Positions 44,335-53,646 of a stretch of DNA of 64,000 nucleotides are shown here, in pieces (position 1 is the first letter of the stretch; the number at the start of each line of letters is the position of its first letter). The stretch is from G963665085 sp963665085 (lineage in GTDB: Bacteria > Bacteroidota > Bacteroidia > Bacteroidales > JAAAOM01): positions 1,302,001-1,366,000 of the forward strand of contig CAXXXS010000002.1 of NCBI GenBank assembly GCA_963665085.2. Direction: 5' to 3'. A program made the position numbers and the translations under genes. The notes under the pieces were generated by a model. It had not been told where the DNA came from. It worked only from the letters and a program-made list of their open reading frames with translations, and ran no database searches.

Positions 44335-45480
44335 ATGAATAGATTGTTAATAGTTGATGATAATCCCAAAAACATTCAATTACTAGGTAATATTCTTAGT
44401 GAAAATAATTATGAAGTTGAATATGCATTAAATGGTAAGGATGCTTTAAACGCACTACAGTCTGATGATTTTGACCTGATTCTAATGGACATCATGATGC
44501 CGGAAATGGATGGTTTTGAAGCCTGTAAAAGAATAAAACAACTGGATAATAAGAAAGACATCCCATTAATTTTTCTTACGGCAATCAATGAATCTGAAAG
44601 TATCTCACATGGATTTGAACTTGGGGGAGTTGATTATTTAACAAAACCATTTAACACCAACGAATTACTCGCCAGAATTAACACACATATTTCGTTAAAG
44701 AAAAGTAAAGATGAAATAAATAATTTAAATCAATATTTAGAAAAAAAGGTAAAAAGGAGAACTGAAAAATTAGTTGTTTTAAACGAAAAGCTAGAACAAG
44801 CATATAAGGATCTTGCTGTTCTCGATCAATCAAAAAATGATTTTTTAAATATTATCAGTCACGAAATAAGAACTCCTTTAAATGGGATATTAGGATTTAC
44901 AAATTTTATAAAAGAAAATGTAAAAGATGAATCAATTGTTAACATAATCAACTTGCTGAATAATTCATGTAAAAGGTTAGAAGATTTCTCCTACCTGGCA
45001 CTTGATATTTCTAAACTAAATTCATTGGGCTCTAAAAAAATGTTTTTTGCCCCTTTTGATATTAGTGAAATAATAAAGGATGTCGCTAAGTCATTTCAGG
45101 ACGATATCAAGACAAAGAATCTATCGTTGGATTTAAACCTAGATACAGCTCATTTAAAAATTGATATTAACTACCTTTCAAAGTGCATAGAAACAATTTT
45201 ATACAATGCCCAAAAGCATTCTCCAGAAAATGGCAGAATTTCAGTAGCAGGAAATCTCCTGAATGACAATTATTTAATTAAAATCAAGGATGAAGGTACT
45301 GGATTTCCAAAAATTCTAATTGAAAAAGGAATAAAAGCATTTATAACGGAGCATATAGATAATAATCCTGGTCTTGAACTTTATTACTGTAAACTTATTA
45401 TTGAAAACCATAAAGGAACAATTAACCTAAAAAACCAAAACGGAGCCTTAGTGGAGATTCAGTTACCTGTAAATCAATAA
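44335..45480 (+). CDS. Response regulator fused to a histidine kinase
   Basis: Start placed at ATG 44335, not the in-frame TTG at 44299, which lies in a palindrome and would add 12 unrelated residues. The 381-residue protein has a receiver domain (1-120; phospho-acceptor Asp52 in LILMDIMMPEMDGFEA), a coiled-coil linker (about 123-165), HisKA with His in NIISHEIRTPLNGILGF and an ATPase-type domain (about 260-380; N-box region YNAQKHSPENG, G1 box IKDEGTGFP). The G2 box is degenerate: NPGLELYYCK instead of GLGL. Such receiver-first kinases often act after a hybrid kinase, here the 1984-residue gene upstream. Convergent with the next gene. Confidence 0.87.
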   Translation: MNRLLIVDDNPKNIQLLGNILSENNYEVEYALNGKDALNALQSDDFDLILMDIMMPEMDGFEACKRIKQLDNKKDIPLIFLTAINESESISHGFELGGVDYLTKPFNTNELLARINTHISLKKSKDEINNLNQYLEKKVKRRTEKLVVLNEKLEQAYKDLAVLDQSKNDFLNIISHEIRTPLNGILGFTNFIKENVKDESIVNIINLLNNSCKRLEDFSYLALDISKLNSLGSKKMFFAPFDISEIIKDVAKSFQDDIKTKNLSLDLNLDTAHLKIDINYLSKCIETILYNAQKHSPENGRISVAGNLLNDNYLIKIKDEGTGFPKILIEKGIKAFITEHIDNNPGLELYYCKLIIENHKGTINLKNQNGALVEIQLPVNQ

Positions 45481-45500
45481 GCATATAATTAAAGATTCCT

Positions 45501-46016
45501 TTAAAACGCATATCCTAAAGAGAGATAAACACCATCTGGCGATGCTAATCCAGTTCTAAAAACAAGTCCACCTCTTAGTTTCTGAAAACGATATCCGACT
45601 GTAGCTGCAGGATAAAAATCTCTATAATCATCTCTGGAAGGTTCTGGCTCATATCCTTGAGTATTGCTTTTTGCTATGTCATAACCTTGACTATCAAACA
45701 AAGAAACTACTCCAACACCTAATTCAAGATGTGATTTTTTACGTCCCCCTAACCATCGAAACGACACATCTGTAGATCTACCGTTTTCTGCCCAGGCTGC
45801 ATATCCACCAAATCCAACATGCAGATAATATCGACTAAAAATATTTGCATCTTTTGTTTTTATCAATCGTTCATAATTCGCGTTCGTAGTAAACCATAAA
45901 ACAAGATTTCCTACGCTTCCATAAAGCACATTCTTTGGCTCCTCTGTATTTACTTCCTGAGCTTGAACATGCATAGTAAATCCAATAATAAAAATTAATA
46001 CAAATACTTTTTCCAT
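45501..46016 (-). CDS. Small outer-membrane-barrel-like protein, unknown function
   Basis: 171 residues with a signal peptide (VFVLIFIIGFTMHVQAQ) followed by about 150 residues of alternating strands with aromatic girdles (LYGSVGNLVLWFTTNANYER, YYLHVGFGGYAAWAEN, HLELGVGVVSLF, YPAATVGYRFQ), ending with a terminal Phe (LSLGYAF). The size fits an 8-strand barrel of the outer membrane. No family name can be given. It is alone between the kinase operon and the GH2 operon; its start is far from the neighbours and it converges with the regulator gene, 20 bases away. Confidence 0.7.
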   Translation of the reverse strand: MEKVFVLIFIIGFTMHVQAQEVNTEEPKNVLYGSVGNLVLWFTTNANYERLIKTKDANIFSRYYLHVGFGGYAAWAENGRSTDVSFRWLGGRKKSHLELGVGVVSLFDSQGYDIAKSNTQGYEPEPSRDDYRDFYPAATVGYRFQKLRGGLVFRTGLASPDGVYLSLGYAF

Positions 46017-46166
46017 TCTTAGATATATTTCGCTATAAATCTATAAATACAAAACCAAATAGTTAATCTAAAACTACATTTAGCAGCACAAAGATAATTG
46101 TGTTAACTATTATACATATTAATGCTTATTTTTAAATCACTATCGAAATAATAATTAGACAATAAA

Positions 46167-46200
46167 GAGGCTTCATATGCTTTTAAAGCACAGAAGCCTC
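46167..46200 (-). terminator. Terminator-like hairpin after the GH2 operon
   Basis: GAGGCTTC (46167-46174) pairs with GAAGCCTC (46193-46200), with an inner TGCTTT/AAAGCA pairing. On the minus strand it is followed by TTTATT, a weak U-tract. It lies about 50 bases after the GH2 stop and is the likely end of the locus 2 transcript. Confidence 0.6.
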
Positions 46201-46246
46201 ATTAGACAAAAATCTCCAAGTAAAAGATATTAACTCTTAATTTATT

Positions 46247-48277
46247 CTATTCAACATCCCACGTTGCAGAATCATTTCCGTCAGTGGTCTTAATTTCTAT
46301 TAAGTTTTTGCCGGGAGATAGCTTTACATTTTTCCAGATAATAGTTGCATAATCATCTGCATTTAATTTCCCAACTAGTTTACCGTTTATAAAAAGTTTA
46401 GCTGATGAAGCTGTTGTAAAAGCAACAACATCTGTAATATCTTCTTTTCTATCAGTATAACTTTTCGAACATAAGTGAGTTGTTTTTTCGTTCTTATTCC
46501 AATTTGCTTTGTAAAGATAGAATGCGTCTTTTCTTATTTTACGATCGTAAGTAACTAATCCTTTGTCATTTTGATGCGGAGTATCACCTTCCTGCCTGAA
46601 ATTAGAACCAAAATCAAACATATTCCAAACAAATGAACCCCAAATAAAGTCGCGCTCGTCAATCATTTTTATATGGCTAATATGATAAGCCGTTTGCTTT
46701 TCTATAGGATGCCAGGGCCCTCTTGCTGTTAGCATAGGATTTTCTTCTGCTACATATTGAGAGACATGTTGATTGATGCTGGCACCAGCCCCGTATTCGC
46801 TAAGGCCTAATTTTGCATTGGGGTAAGTAGCATGGAATTCATCGTAAAACGGACCAAAATCCTCAAACTGATCATAATACCAGCCAAAATATTTATTCCA
46901 TGCAATAGCATCTGTTAAATGGTTAAAACTTCCTTCCTGATCATTAGCAACGACAGTTAACCTCGAAGGATCAAGTTTATGAGCTAACTGATCCAGTTCA
47001 GCTGTAATGGCATCATGTCCTTTATGAACTTCATTAAATAATCCCCAAAAACAGATTGATGGATGATTATAGTTTTGAATAATTAATTCTGTTAATTGCT
47101 CTTTTAGGTTCTCATTAAAACCATCGGAGTTAATATAAATACTAACAAAAGGAATTTCTTCCCAAACAATATATCCTTTACGATCAGCTTCCTGAAACAT
47201 AAATTTTGCTTGAGGATAGTGAGCCAGGCGCAAGGCATTTACCCCCATTTCTTCAAAAAAAGCATAATCTGCTAAATGATTTTCTTTTGTAAGTGCTGAT
47301 GCAATACCTGCCCAATCCTGATGCCGGCAAACCCCTCTTAGTTTGAGATGTTTTCCATTGAGAAAAAAGCCCTTGTTCGAATCTACATAAAAAGAACGGA
47401 TACCTAAATTTTCTTCTATTCGATCTACCTCTTTGCCATTGCGTTTTAAAACTGTAATTGTTTTATATAAATAAGGATCTTCAACACCATTCCATAAATG
47501 AGGATTTTCAATTCCGACATTACAAATTACCTTGTCTTGATTGATATAAGGATTTGTCTGTGTTGAAACAACATTATTATTTTTATCAAGGATAGAGAAT
47601 TCAACTTCACAATTCGTATAATCAGTTTTTGTTGACAGATAAATCTCTGCACGTAGTTCTGCCCTCTCTTCTGATACATATTGTTGATGAAGGAATACCC
47701 CTGTTGAACTATAATATAATGGTGAAATACAAGCATCATCTTCAGTTATAATTAACCAGACATCCCGGTATAATCCCCCATACATATTAAAATCCCCGCC
47801 CTGTGGGGCAACATCAAAACGCGAAGAATTATTACATAATACATTAATAATATTCTCTTCTCCGTATTTTACAACATCAGTAATCTCATAGGTGAAGGCA
47901 TTATATGAACCTTTATGTTCACCCATATGTTTTGAATTAACAAAAACATTAGATACAGAGCCCGCTCCATCGAATTTAATGAAGAGACGTTTCCCTTTGT
48001 ATTCTTTTGGTATATCTAAAACTTTGCTATAAGAACCATCTCCCCTACGATATCCGTCTTCAGACATAAAATCTGTACTGTTCCATGTATGAGGCAGATT
48101 AACTGTATCTGGTTTAACCCTGAAAAATCCCCACCCAAGTCCACTAGGGATTTGAATCCCATTTATAAAACTCCAATTATCATTAAGTGATATTATATCC
48201 CTTGCATAAATTTTCGGAAGGGAGAAAATTGTCAGCAAATAAAAGCTTAAAAGAAAATATAGTTTGTTATTCCTCAT
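46247..48277 (-). CDS. Glycoside hydrolase family 2, probable beta-galactosidase-type
   Basis: Start set at ATG 48277, which opens directly on a signal peptide (LYFLLSFYLLTIFSLPKIYA); an upstream in-frame ATG at 48319 would add 14 residues next to the dispersed repeat. 676 residues in total. Domains: sugar-binding sandwich (about 25-190, with VNLPHTWNSTDFMSEDGYRR and LFIKFDGAGSVSNVFVNSKH), immunoglobulin-like domain (about 190-285), barrel (about 285-590) with acid/base Glu in CFWGLFNEVHKGHD and nucleophile Glu in LGLSEYGAGAS, and a C-terminal domain (about 600-676). The enzyme releases beta-linked galactose or a related sugar in the periplasm. It is the enzyme of locus 2, downstream of its SusD and separated from it by the 124-bp repeat. 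Confidence 0.93.
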   Translation of the reverse strand: MRNNKLYFLLSFYLLTIFSLPKIYARDIISLNDNWSFINGIQIPSGLGWGFFRVKPDTVNLPHTWNSTDFMSEDGYRRGDGSYSKVLDIPKEYKGKRLFIKFDGAGSVSNVFVNSKHMGEHKGSYNAFTYEITDVVKYGEENIINVLCNNSSRFDVAPQGGDFNMYGGLYRDVWLIITEDDACISPLYYSSTGVFLHQQYVSEERAELRAEIYLSTKTDYTNCEVEFSILDKNNNVVSTQTNPYINQDKVICNVGIENPHLWNGVEDPYLYKTITVLKRNGKEVDRIEENLGIRSFYVDSNKGFFLNGKHLKLRGVCRHQDWAGIASALTKENHLADYAFFEEMGVNALRLAHYPQAKFMFQEADRKGYIVWEEIPFVSIYINSDGFNENLKEQLTELIIQNYNHPSICFWGLFNEVHKGHDAITAELDQLAHKLDPSRLTVVANDQEGSFNHLTDAIAWNKYFGWYYDQFEDFGPFYDEFHATYPNAKLGLSEYGAGASINQHVSQYVAEENPMLTARGPWHPIEKQTAYHISHIKMIDERDFIWGSFVWNMFDFGSNFRQEGDTPHQNDKGLVTYDRKIRKDAFYLYKANWNKNEKTTHLCSKSYTDRKEDITDVVAFTTASSAKLFINGKLVGKLNADDYATIIWKNVKLSPGKNLIEIKTTDGNDSATWDVE

Positions 48278-48321
48278 TTTCCAACTATTAATTATTTTAA
48301 ATTTTAATTTATCATTCAATG

Positions 48322-48445
48322 TCGTTTAGTTAAGGTACCAACGCTGTCAGGAGCTACGCACACTGACAGGTTTAAATCACAGTATATCGACCTGACAACG
48401 TTTTTAAACCTGACAGCGTCAATTATAGAATCGTTAACTAAACGA
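48322..48445. repeat. Palindromic dispersed repeat, copy 2 (124 bp)
   Basis: Same element as at 30386-30506: ends TCGTTTAGTTAA (48322-48333) and TTAACTAAACGA (48434-48445), with inner CTGACAGGTTTAAA and TTTAAACCTGACAG arms. It differs from copy 1 by a few substitutions and small insertions, some on both sides of the stem. It fills most of the gap between susD (ends 48466) and the GH2 start (48277), inside the presumed locus 2 operon, so it will be transcribed as a long hairpin. Confidence 0.75.
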
Positions 48446-48465
48446 CCATTGATTTCTCATTATTA

Positions 48466-50100
48466 TTACCACCCCTCATGTTGCGATATTTCACTATTTA
48501 CGTTAAGTTCTTCCTGGGGAATTGGTAAGAACCTGTGTTTTTCCTGAAATCCATCGCCACCTGTTTCGTACCAACTGATGTTATATCCGTCAGTATTTGA
48601 AAATTGTTGGTTTGCGTTATCACTGCCATCAGCTAAACCGTAAAGTGATGGTACCTGCTTTCCTTTATCAGCAAATGTCTGTTGGGCTATTCCCCATCTA
48701 ACTAAGTCAGGATAACGTGTAAACTCATAACATAATTCTAGTCGTTTTTCTTTTTGAACATCCTCAAGTGTATAATTCCCTGGAATATTTGAAATACCTG
48801 CACGCGTTTTTACAAGGTTCATATATTCATCAACTTTAGCCTGTGAACCGCCATGTATTGGCAATTCTGCTTCTGCAGCCAACAATAAAACTTCAGAGTA
48901 ACGGAATAATACTAAATTCATTTTATATAAAAATAAAGCAAGTCTTTCAGAAGCTTGTGGCATTATTTTCTTTTGAAAATATCCAGCATTCCCGTAAACG
49001 CTATTTCCATCTGCAATCTGTAACGGCATTTCATTTAATTGTTTATATGAAATCATTACCTGGTTCAACCGGTAACCGTCTTCTCCTTCCATCTCAACAA
49101 ATGCATTATATAATTCACGGGTAGGATTAAGGAATCCGTAAGCTTCAGTAGCACACTCAGTGAGGCCTGCATTTTGAGTTGCTAATAATTGATCGGATTT
49201 AAACCGATCTTTACGCCACCCCATTCTTCCATGATAATAAACAATTGCAATGTTCTGTGGATCGGATAATCGATTAGTTTCAAACATACTTTCCGTTGAA
49301 TATCGTCCATCATAATGAAATTGATCCAAGTATTCACCTTCATACAATGCATATTTCTGCGAAGAAATTACTTCATCCAAAACTTGTCTTGCTTCAGCCC
49401 ATTTATCAATATTCAAAAATGTGCTCTCATAAATATAGGCTTTCCCAAGAATAGCTTGAGCGAATTGTTTACTAACATTTACTAGTTTAGAGTCTACATT
49501 ATCCTTCTCTAACAGAGCATCAGATTCTATAGCATCTGTTAAATCTAGTTCTATCTGAGCATAAATTTCAGATAGTGTTGAAGAAGGGCGGGCAAAGTCT
49601 TCGGTAAGTTCTTCTACGATAAGAGGAACCTCACCATAGTAAGAAGCTAATCGAAGATAGGTAAAGGCGCGAAGGACTTTCGCTTCTGCGATACATCTTT
49701 TTTGTATATCACTTGCAGTAGTCTCATCAGTACGGTCTATTAATATATTACATCGATATATTGTTGAGTAATATAATTTAAATAAACTACTTACTCTACC
49801 ATTGTTAGCATTATGCCTAAACTCATTCATTTCTTCAAGGTTGACATCATTGCCACGAGCTCCCCCCCCGGGATATACATCATCAGAAAGACTACAAGTA
49901 ACAAAAAGATCATCATTTACCCAGGAAGTTTCAATGAGATAATAAATGCCAGCCAATCCTTCAAGACATTGATCATCTGTTTTATAAAAATTATCAACTT
50001 CCCTAACTCCGTGTTGTGCAATATCGAGTTGATCCTCGCAAGAAGATAGCCCTATAAATAATAGGACTATACTCATTATTTTAATAAAATTATTTTTCAT
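48466..50100 (-). CDS. SusD/RagB surface glycan-binding lipoprotein, locus 2
   Basis: Surface lipoprotein of 544 residues, lipobox VLLFIGLSSCEDQL (Cys about 22). Classic SusD/RagB type: the N-terminal helices GVREVDNFYKTDDQCLEGLA, the TPR-like core AEAKVLRAFTYLRLASYYGE and VPLIVEELTEDFARPSSTLS, and the C-terminal LFRYSEVLLLAAEAELP and KRLELCYEFTRYPDLVRWG. Binds glycans at the surface and closes the SusC barrel. It starts 18 bases after the SusC stop, so the pair is translated from one mRNA. Confidence 0.95.
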   Translation of the reverse strand: MKNNFIKIMSIVLLFIGLSSCEDQLDIAQHGVREVDNFYKTDDQCLEGLAGIYYLIETSWVNDDLFVTCSLSDDVYPGGGARGNDVNLEEMNEFRHNANNGRVSSLFKLYYSTIYRCNILIDRTDETTASDIQKRCIAEAKVLRAFTYLRLASYYGEVPLIVEELTEDFARPSSTLSEIYAQIELDLTDAIESDALLEKDNVDSKLVNVSKQFAQAILGKAYIYESTFLNIDKWAEARQVLDEVISSQKYALYEGEYLDQFHYDGRYSTESMFETNRLSDPQNIAIVYYHGRMGWRKDRFKSDQLLATQNAGLTECATEAYGFLNPTRELYNAFVEMEGEDGYRLNQVMISYKQLNEMPLQIADGNSVYGNAGYFQKKIMPQASERLALFLYKMNLVLFRYSEVLLLAAEAELPIHGGSQAKVDEYMNLVKTRAGISNIPGNYTLEDVQKEKRLELCYEFTRYPDLVRWGIAQQTFADKGKQVPSLYGLADGSDNANQQFSNTDGYNISWYETGGDGFQEKHRFLPIPQEELNVNSEISQHEGW

Positions 50101-50118
50101 TTTTTTATAATTAAAGTG

Positions 50119-53100
50119 TTAGAATGATACATTAATTCCGAAAACTGCATTTTTAGGACTTGGATATGAACCAATATCTACGCCTAGCCCTATTGTAGAA
50201 CTGCTTGATGTTTCAGGATCTAATCCAGGATATTTGGTAAACAAAAAGAAATTATCCAACGAAGTATAAAGTCTTAAGCTGGATATTTTTAGTTTAGTCA
50301 ACCAATTTTCCGGAACGTTATAACCTAATTGTATCTGTTTTACTTTAAAATAAGAACCATCAAAAACAACTGCACTACTTTGCCAATAGTAACTTTCCTG
50401 GTAGTCCATTCGTGCGTACTCAGCATTCGGGTTTTCACTTGTCCATGCATCTGTATAATATACAGCTAAACGGTTAGTCTGTGGGCGATCTGTTTTTGTT
50501 AAACCAGAAAATACATCATTTCCTTGGGTACCTTGTCCAAATATCGTCAGGTCAAAGTTTTTATACGATAGATTCACGGTTAAGCCATAAGTTACGTCTG
50601 GTATACCAGAACCTATCTTAGTAAGATCGGCTGATGATGGGGACTCTGTTAAAGAGCCATCTGCAGATACATACATAGGGTTTCCTGTTGCCGGATCAAT
50701 ATGCTCTACTTCATACCCTATATAATACCATACAGGAAAACCTTTTTCAAAAGCCGTGACTGTTGTACGATTGTATTCAAAACCTGATATACGGTCAATA
50801 CTCGGATCCAGATACGTAACTACATTTTTCAGTGTAGCCATATTTGCTGATACACTATAGCTAAATTCACCAATCTTATCTCTCCAACCTAAATTAAATT
50901 CAAAACCTTTATTTTCTACATTACCAGCATTTATTGGAGAAACTGTATTTCCAACAGTAAGCGTAGGGGTCGTACCTGACACTATCAAATCTTTTGTTTT
51001 CTTAACATAATAATCAGTATTGAAATTTAATCGGTTATTAAACATAAAAAGATCAATACCTATGTTAGTTTGTTCAGAGGTTTCCCACTTTAAGTTTGGA
51101 TTGCCTGTAGAGGTTGGAACTGATCCTGCAACATATTCAGAATTATTTGCATCAAAAGAATAGGCACCAACATTAGCAATAACTTTAGAATATGCAAAAC
51201 TACTGAGTCCTGCAGTAGAACCATTCTGTCCCCAACTAGCCCTAAGTTTTAAGCTTGATATGGCATTGTTATCTTTTGGAAACCATTCTTCATTAGAGAT
51301 TGTCCAACCTAAAGATACCGCAGGGAAATACCCCCATCGTTTAGCATCAGGTAATATGGAAAGATCGGCGGCATCTGCACGCATACTTGCCTGCAACATA
51401 TATTTGTTTGCGTAATCATATGTTAAACGACCATAAGAAGATAATTTCCTGTTTATAATTTCATCACCTTCATTAATTAATCCTGTAGCATCTGTATTTA
51501 AATAACTTGGGTAAGCAAATAATTCATCATCATATTGCAACCCCATACCACCGGCTGTTACATAATTTAGAGTATTTGAAGAGAATGAAGAACCTGCCAT
51601 GAAAACAAAATTATGTTGTCCTAAATTGAGCGTGTAATTAGCAAAGTTTTCCCATTGGTAATATTGAGAACTCTGTACAGTAGATTCAACAGTAGGACTA
51701 TCCTGATTTTTTGTTGCTGTTGCATAATACGCTGATTGATACGCTGAAGAATTATTGGAACCGAGACGATAACCAAAACGTGATGTTACAACTAATCCAT
51801 TTATTGGTTTTAAGTTCAAGGCTGTATTTCCCTGTATAAAATGATCCCAGCTTTTTGTTGAACCACTATATAAAAGGATATTTGGATTTATATCATCTGC
51901 ACCTGCCAGGTAGTTCGATATAGAGAAATAGTCTCCATTTTCATCTTGTACCAGTTTATAACCATTATCAACCAAAGATTGCATCCAGCTGGGTAAATTA
52001 TCAGCTTTATATATATTGGGAGTTAATGGATCTAGTGAAAGAACAGGACGAATAGCTGAAATGTATGGTGAGTTTTCTGCTACCTGATGACGAACGTTAT
52101 AAGTGATAATATTGCTTGAAGTAAAATTCAGCCATTTTTTTATGTTATAATCAACATTCATATTCCCTGAAATCCTATTGTAAGTATCTTCATTTCCGGA
52201 AACAATACCATCGTTTTTTGTGTAATTTAAAGACGCATACATTGAACCTTTTTCTGTAGCATTTTGGAAACTAATACTGTGCTGCTGCATAGGAGAAGAC
52301 TCAAAAAGAACATCATACCAGTCTGTTTCGGTTCCATCCCAGTCATCAAATTTTGTCTGATCTATTGCATTGCTGGCAACCATATACCCCATATATTGCT
52401 GGGCATTCATAACTTCAGCTTTTTTTAGATATGATTGAATTACATGCTGAAATTTGTAAGATATTTTACCTTCGCCGGACTTACCTTTTTTTGTTGTCAC
52501 TAATATTACCCCATTACCAGCTTCTGCCCCATAAATAGCTGCAGAGGCAGCATCTTTTAATATCTCGATTGATTCAATAATATTGGGGTCTATGTTAGAA
52601 ATACTATTCACCCGCAATCCGTCCACTACATAAAGAGGATCTGAAGTTGTATTAGAAGAATACCCCCTGATACGTATACTTGATTCTGCCCCGGGAGCTG
52701 CCGAGGTTGTAACAAGTTGCACACCCGAAGCTTTACCCTGGATTGCCTGATTCATATCGGCAACTGTTCGATTATCAATATCTGAAACATCAACAGATGA
52801 AATAGAGCCAGTTAGATTGGATTTTTTCTGAACCCCATAACCAATAACCACAACTTCATCCAACTCTTTAATATCAGGTATAAGTGAAATATTTATTTCA
52901 GTTCTGTCTCCTGGAATTATCTCCTCAGGTAGATATCCTATTGATGAAAAGACAATAACAACATCTTCAGATGGAATCTCCAGGCTGTAATTACCATCCA
53001 AATTCGTTACTGTTCCTGTAGTAGTACCCTTTACAACAATATTTACTCCAATAAGAGGTAAATTATTCTCGTCGGTAACGTTACCGGAAATTGTTATTTG

Positions 53101-53499
53101 TTGTTGTTTTGTAAAACTTCTTCCTACATCCCCCAAAATTTTCTTTTTCTTAAGGATTATGTACCTATCAAATATTTCATAAGAAATATCTGAGTCCATA
53201 AAAATCTTTGATAATACATTTTCTAAGGATCCTCTATCAACATTTATTGTAACCTCTTTTAAAGGATCGATTTCCTTATTATCGTAAAAAAACCTAAATT
53301 CTGATATTTCTTCAACCTCATTAAAAAAATCTGAAAGGGTAACTTTTTCTAAGTTAAGCGACAAATTATTCGTCTGGGAATAACTTGAAGCTGAAACCTG
53401 AACTGCAACCAAGAATAGTATTAAACTTGCCTTCATAATTTGTAATAGTTTTGTTAGAAAGGGATCGTTAAAGCCCTTATGAATTCTCTTTTTTTTCAT
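50119..53499 (-). CDS. SusC/RagA TonB-dependent outer-membrane receptor, locus 2
   Basis: Importer of 1126 residues. Signal peptide near 22-42 (MKASLILFLVAVQVSASSYS); STN domain (about 48-125, VTLSDFFNEVEEISEFRFFY) for signalling through FecR; carboxypeptidase-regulatory-like domain (ISGNVTDENNLPLIGVNIVV); signature DEVVVIGYGVQKKSNLTGSI; plug with IRIRGYSSNTTSDPLYVVDG and AAIYGAEAGNGVILVTTKKG; barrel to the terminal Phe. Standard length. It is the second gene set of the sigma-FecR-SusC-SusD-GH2 locus, all on the minus strand. Glycan uptake is inferred from the GH2 gene. Confidence 0.96.
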   Translation of the reverse strand: MKKKRIHKGFNDPFLTKLLQIMKASLILFLVAVQVSASSYSQTNNLSLNLEKVTLSDFFNEVEEISEFRFFYDNKEIDPLKEVTINVDRGSLENVLSKIFMDSDISYEIFDRYIILKKKKILGDVGRSFTKQQQITISGNVTDENNLPLIGVNIVVKGTTTGTVTNLDGNYSLEIPSEDVVIVFSSIGYLPEEIIPGDRTEINISLIPDIKELDEVVVIGYGVQKKSNLTGSISSVDVSDIDNRTVADMNQAIQGKASGVQLVTTSAAPGAESSIRIRGYSSNTTSDPLYVVDGLRVNSISNIDPNIIESIEILKDAASAAIYGAEAGNGVILVTTKKGKSGEGKISYKFQHVIQSYLKKAEVMNAQQYMGYMVASNAIDQTKFDDWDGTETDWYDVLFESSPMQQHSISFQNATEKGSMYASLNYTKNDGIVSGNEDTYNRISGNMNVDYNIKKWLNFTSSNIITYNVRHQVAENSPYISAIRPVLSLDPLTPNIYKADNLPSWMQSLVDNGYKLVQDENGDYFSISNYLAGADDINPNILLYSGSTKSWDHFIQGNTALNLKPINGLVVTSRFGYRLGSNNSSAYQSAYYATATKNQDSPTVESTVQSSQYYQWENFANYTLNLGQHNFVFMAGSSFSSNTLNYVTAGGMGLQYDDELFAYPSYLNTDATGLINEGDEIINRKLSSYGRLTYDYANKYMLQASMRADAADLSILPDAKRWGYFPAVSLGWTISNEEWFPKDNNAISSLKLRASWGQNGSTAGLSSFAYSKVIANVGAYSFDANNSEYVAGSVPTSTGNPNLKWETSEQTNIGIDLFMFNNRLNFNTDYYVKKTKDLIVSGTTPTLTVGNTVSPINAGNVENKGFEFNLGWRDKIGEFSYSVSANMATLKNVVTYLDPSIDRISGFEYNRTTVTAFEKGFPVWYYIGYEVEHIDPATGNPMYVSADGSLTESPSSADLTKIGSGIPDVTYGLTVNLSYKNFDLTIFGQGTQGNDVFSGLTKTDRPQTNRLAVYYTDAWTSENPNAEYARMDYQESYYWQSSAVVFDGSYFKVKQIQLGYNVPENWLTKLKISSLRLYTSLDNFFLFTKYPGLDPETSSSSTIGLGVDIGSYPSPKNAVFGINVSF

Positions 53500-53561
53500 A
53501 AATTTGAAATGTTTAAAGTTAAGTAATTAAGCTATCCAGCTTTTTATTTAATCTAAAATGT

Positions 53562-53581
53562 GGAAACATGACAGTGTTTCC
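53562..53581. promoter_or_regulatory. Leader hairpin of susC, locus 2
   Basis: GGAAACA (53562-53568) pairs with TGTTTCC (53575-53581), loop 6, in the 147-base FecR-SusC gap. It is adjacent to the antisense terminator and may be part of the same RNA-level control. Confidence 0.45.
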
Positions 53582-53590
53582 TTTACAGAT

Positions 53591-53628
53591 GGGAAATGTT
53601 GAGAGCATTTCCCGTTTTTTTTATTTTT
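53591..53628 (+). terminator. Terminator-like hairpin pointing against susC of locus 2
   Basis: GGGAAATG (53591-53598) pairs with CATTTCCC (53606-53613), loop 7, then G and a T8 run followed by ATTTTT (to 53628). All genes around it are on the minus strand, so it ends a plus-strand transcript that would come from the start of susC, about 90 bases away. Confidence 0.65.
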
Positions 53629-53646
53629 CTCTCACATAGGCAAAAA

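Larger units (their letters stand above)
53460..53628 (+). ncRNA. Candidate cis-antisense RNA to the susC start and leader, locus 2
   Basis: A TAGTTTTG box at 53446-53453 on the plus strand fits the -7 consensus, and the antisense terminator ends at about 53628, giving an RNA of roughly 165 bases that covers the susC start codon and leader. The -33 box is poor. Same arrangement as in locus 1 and as the DonS-type RNAs of Bacteroides. Confidence 0.33.
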
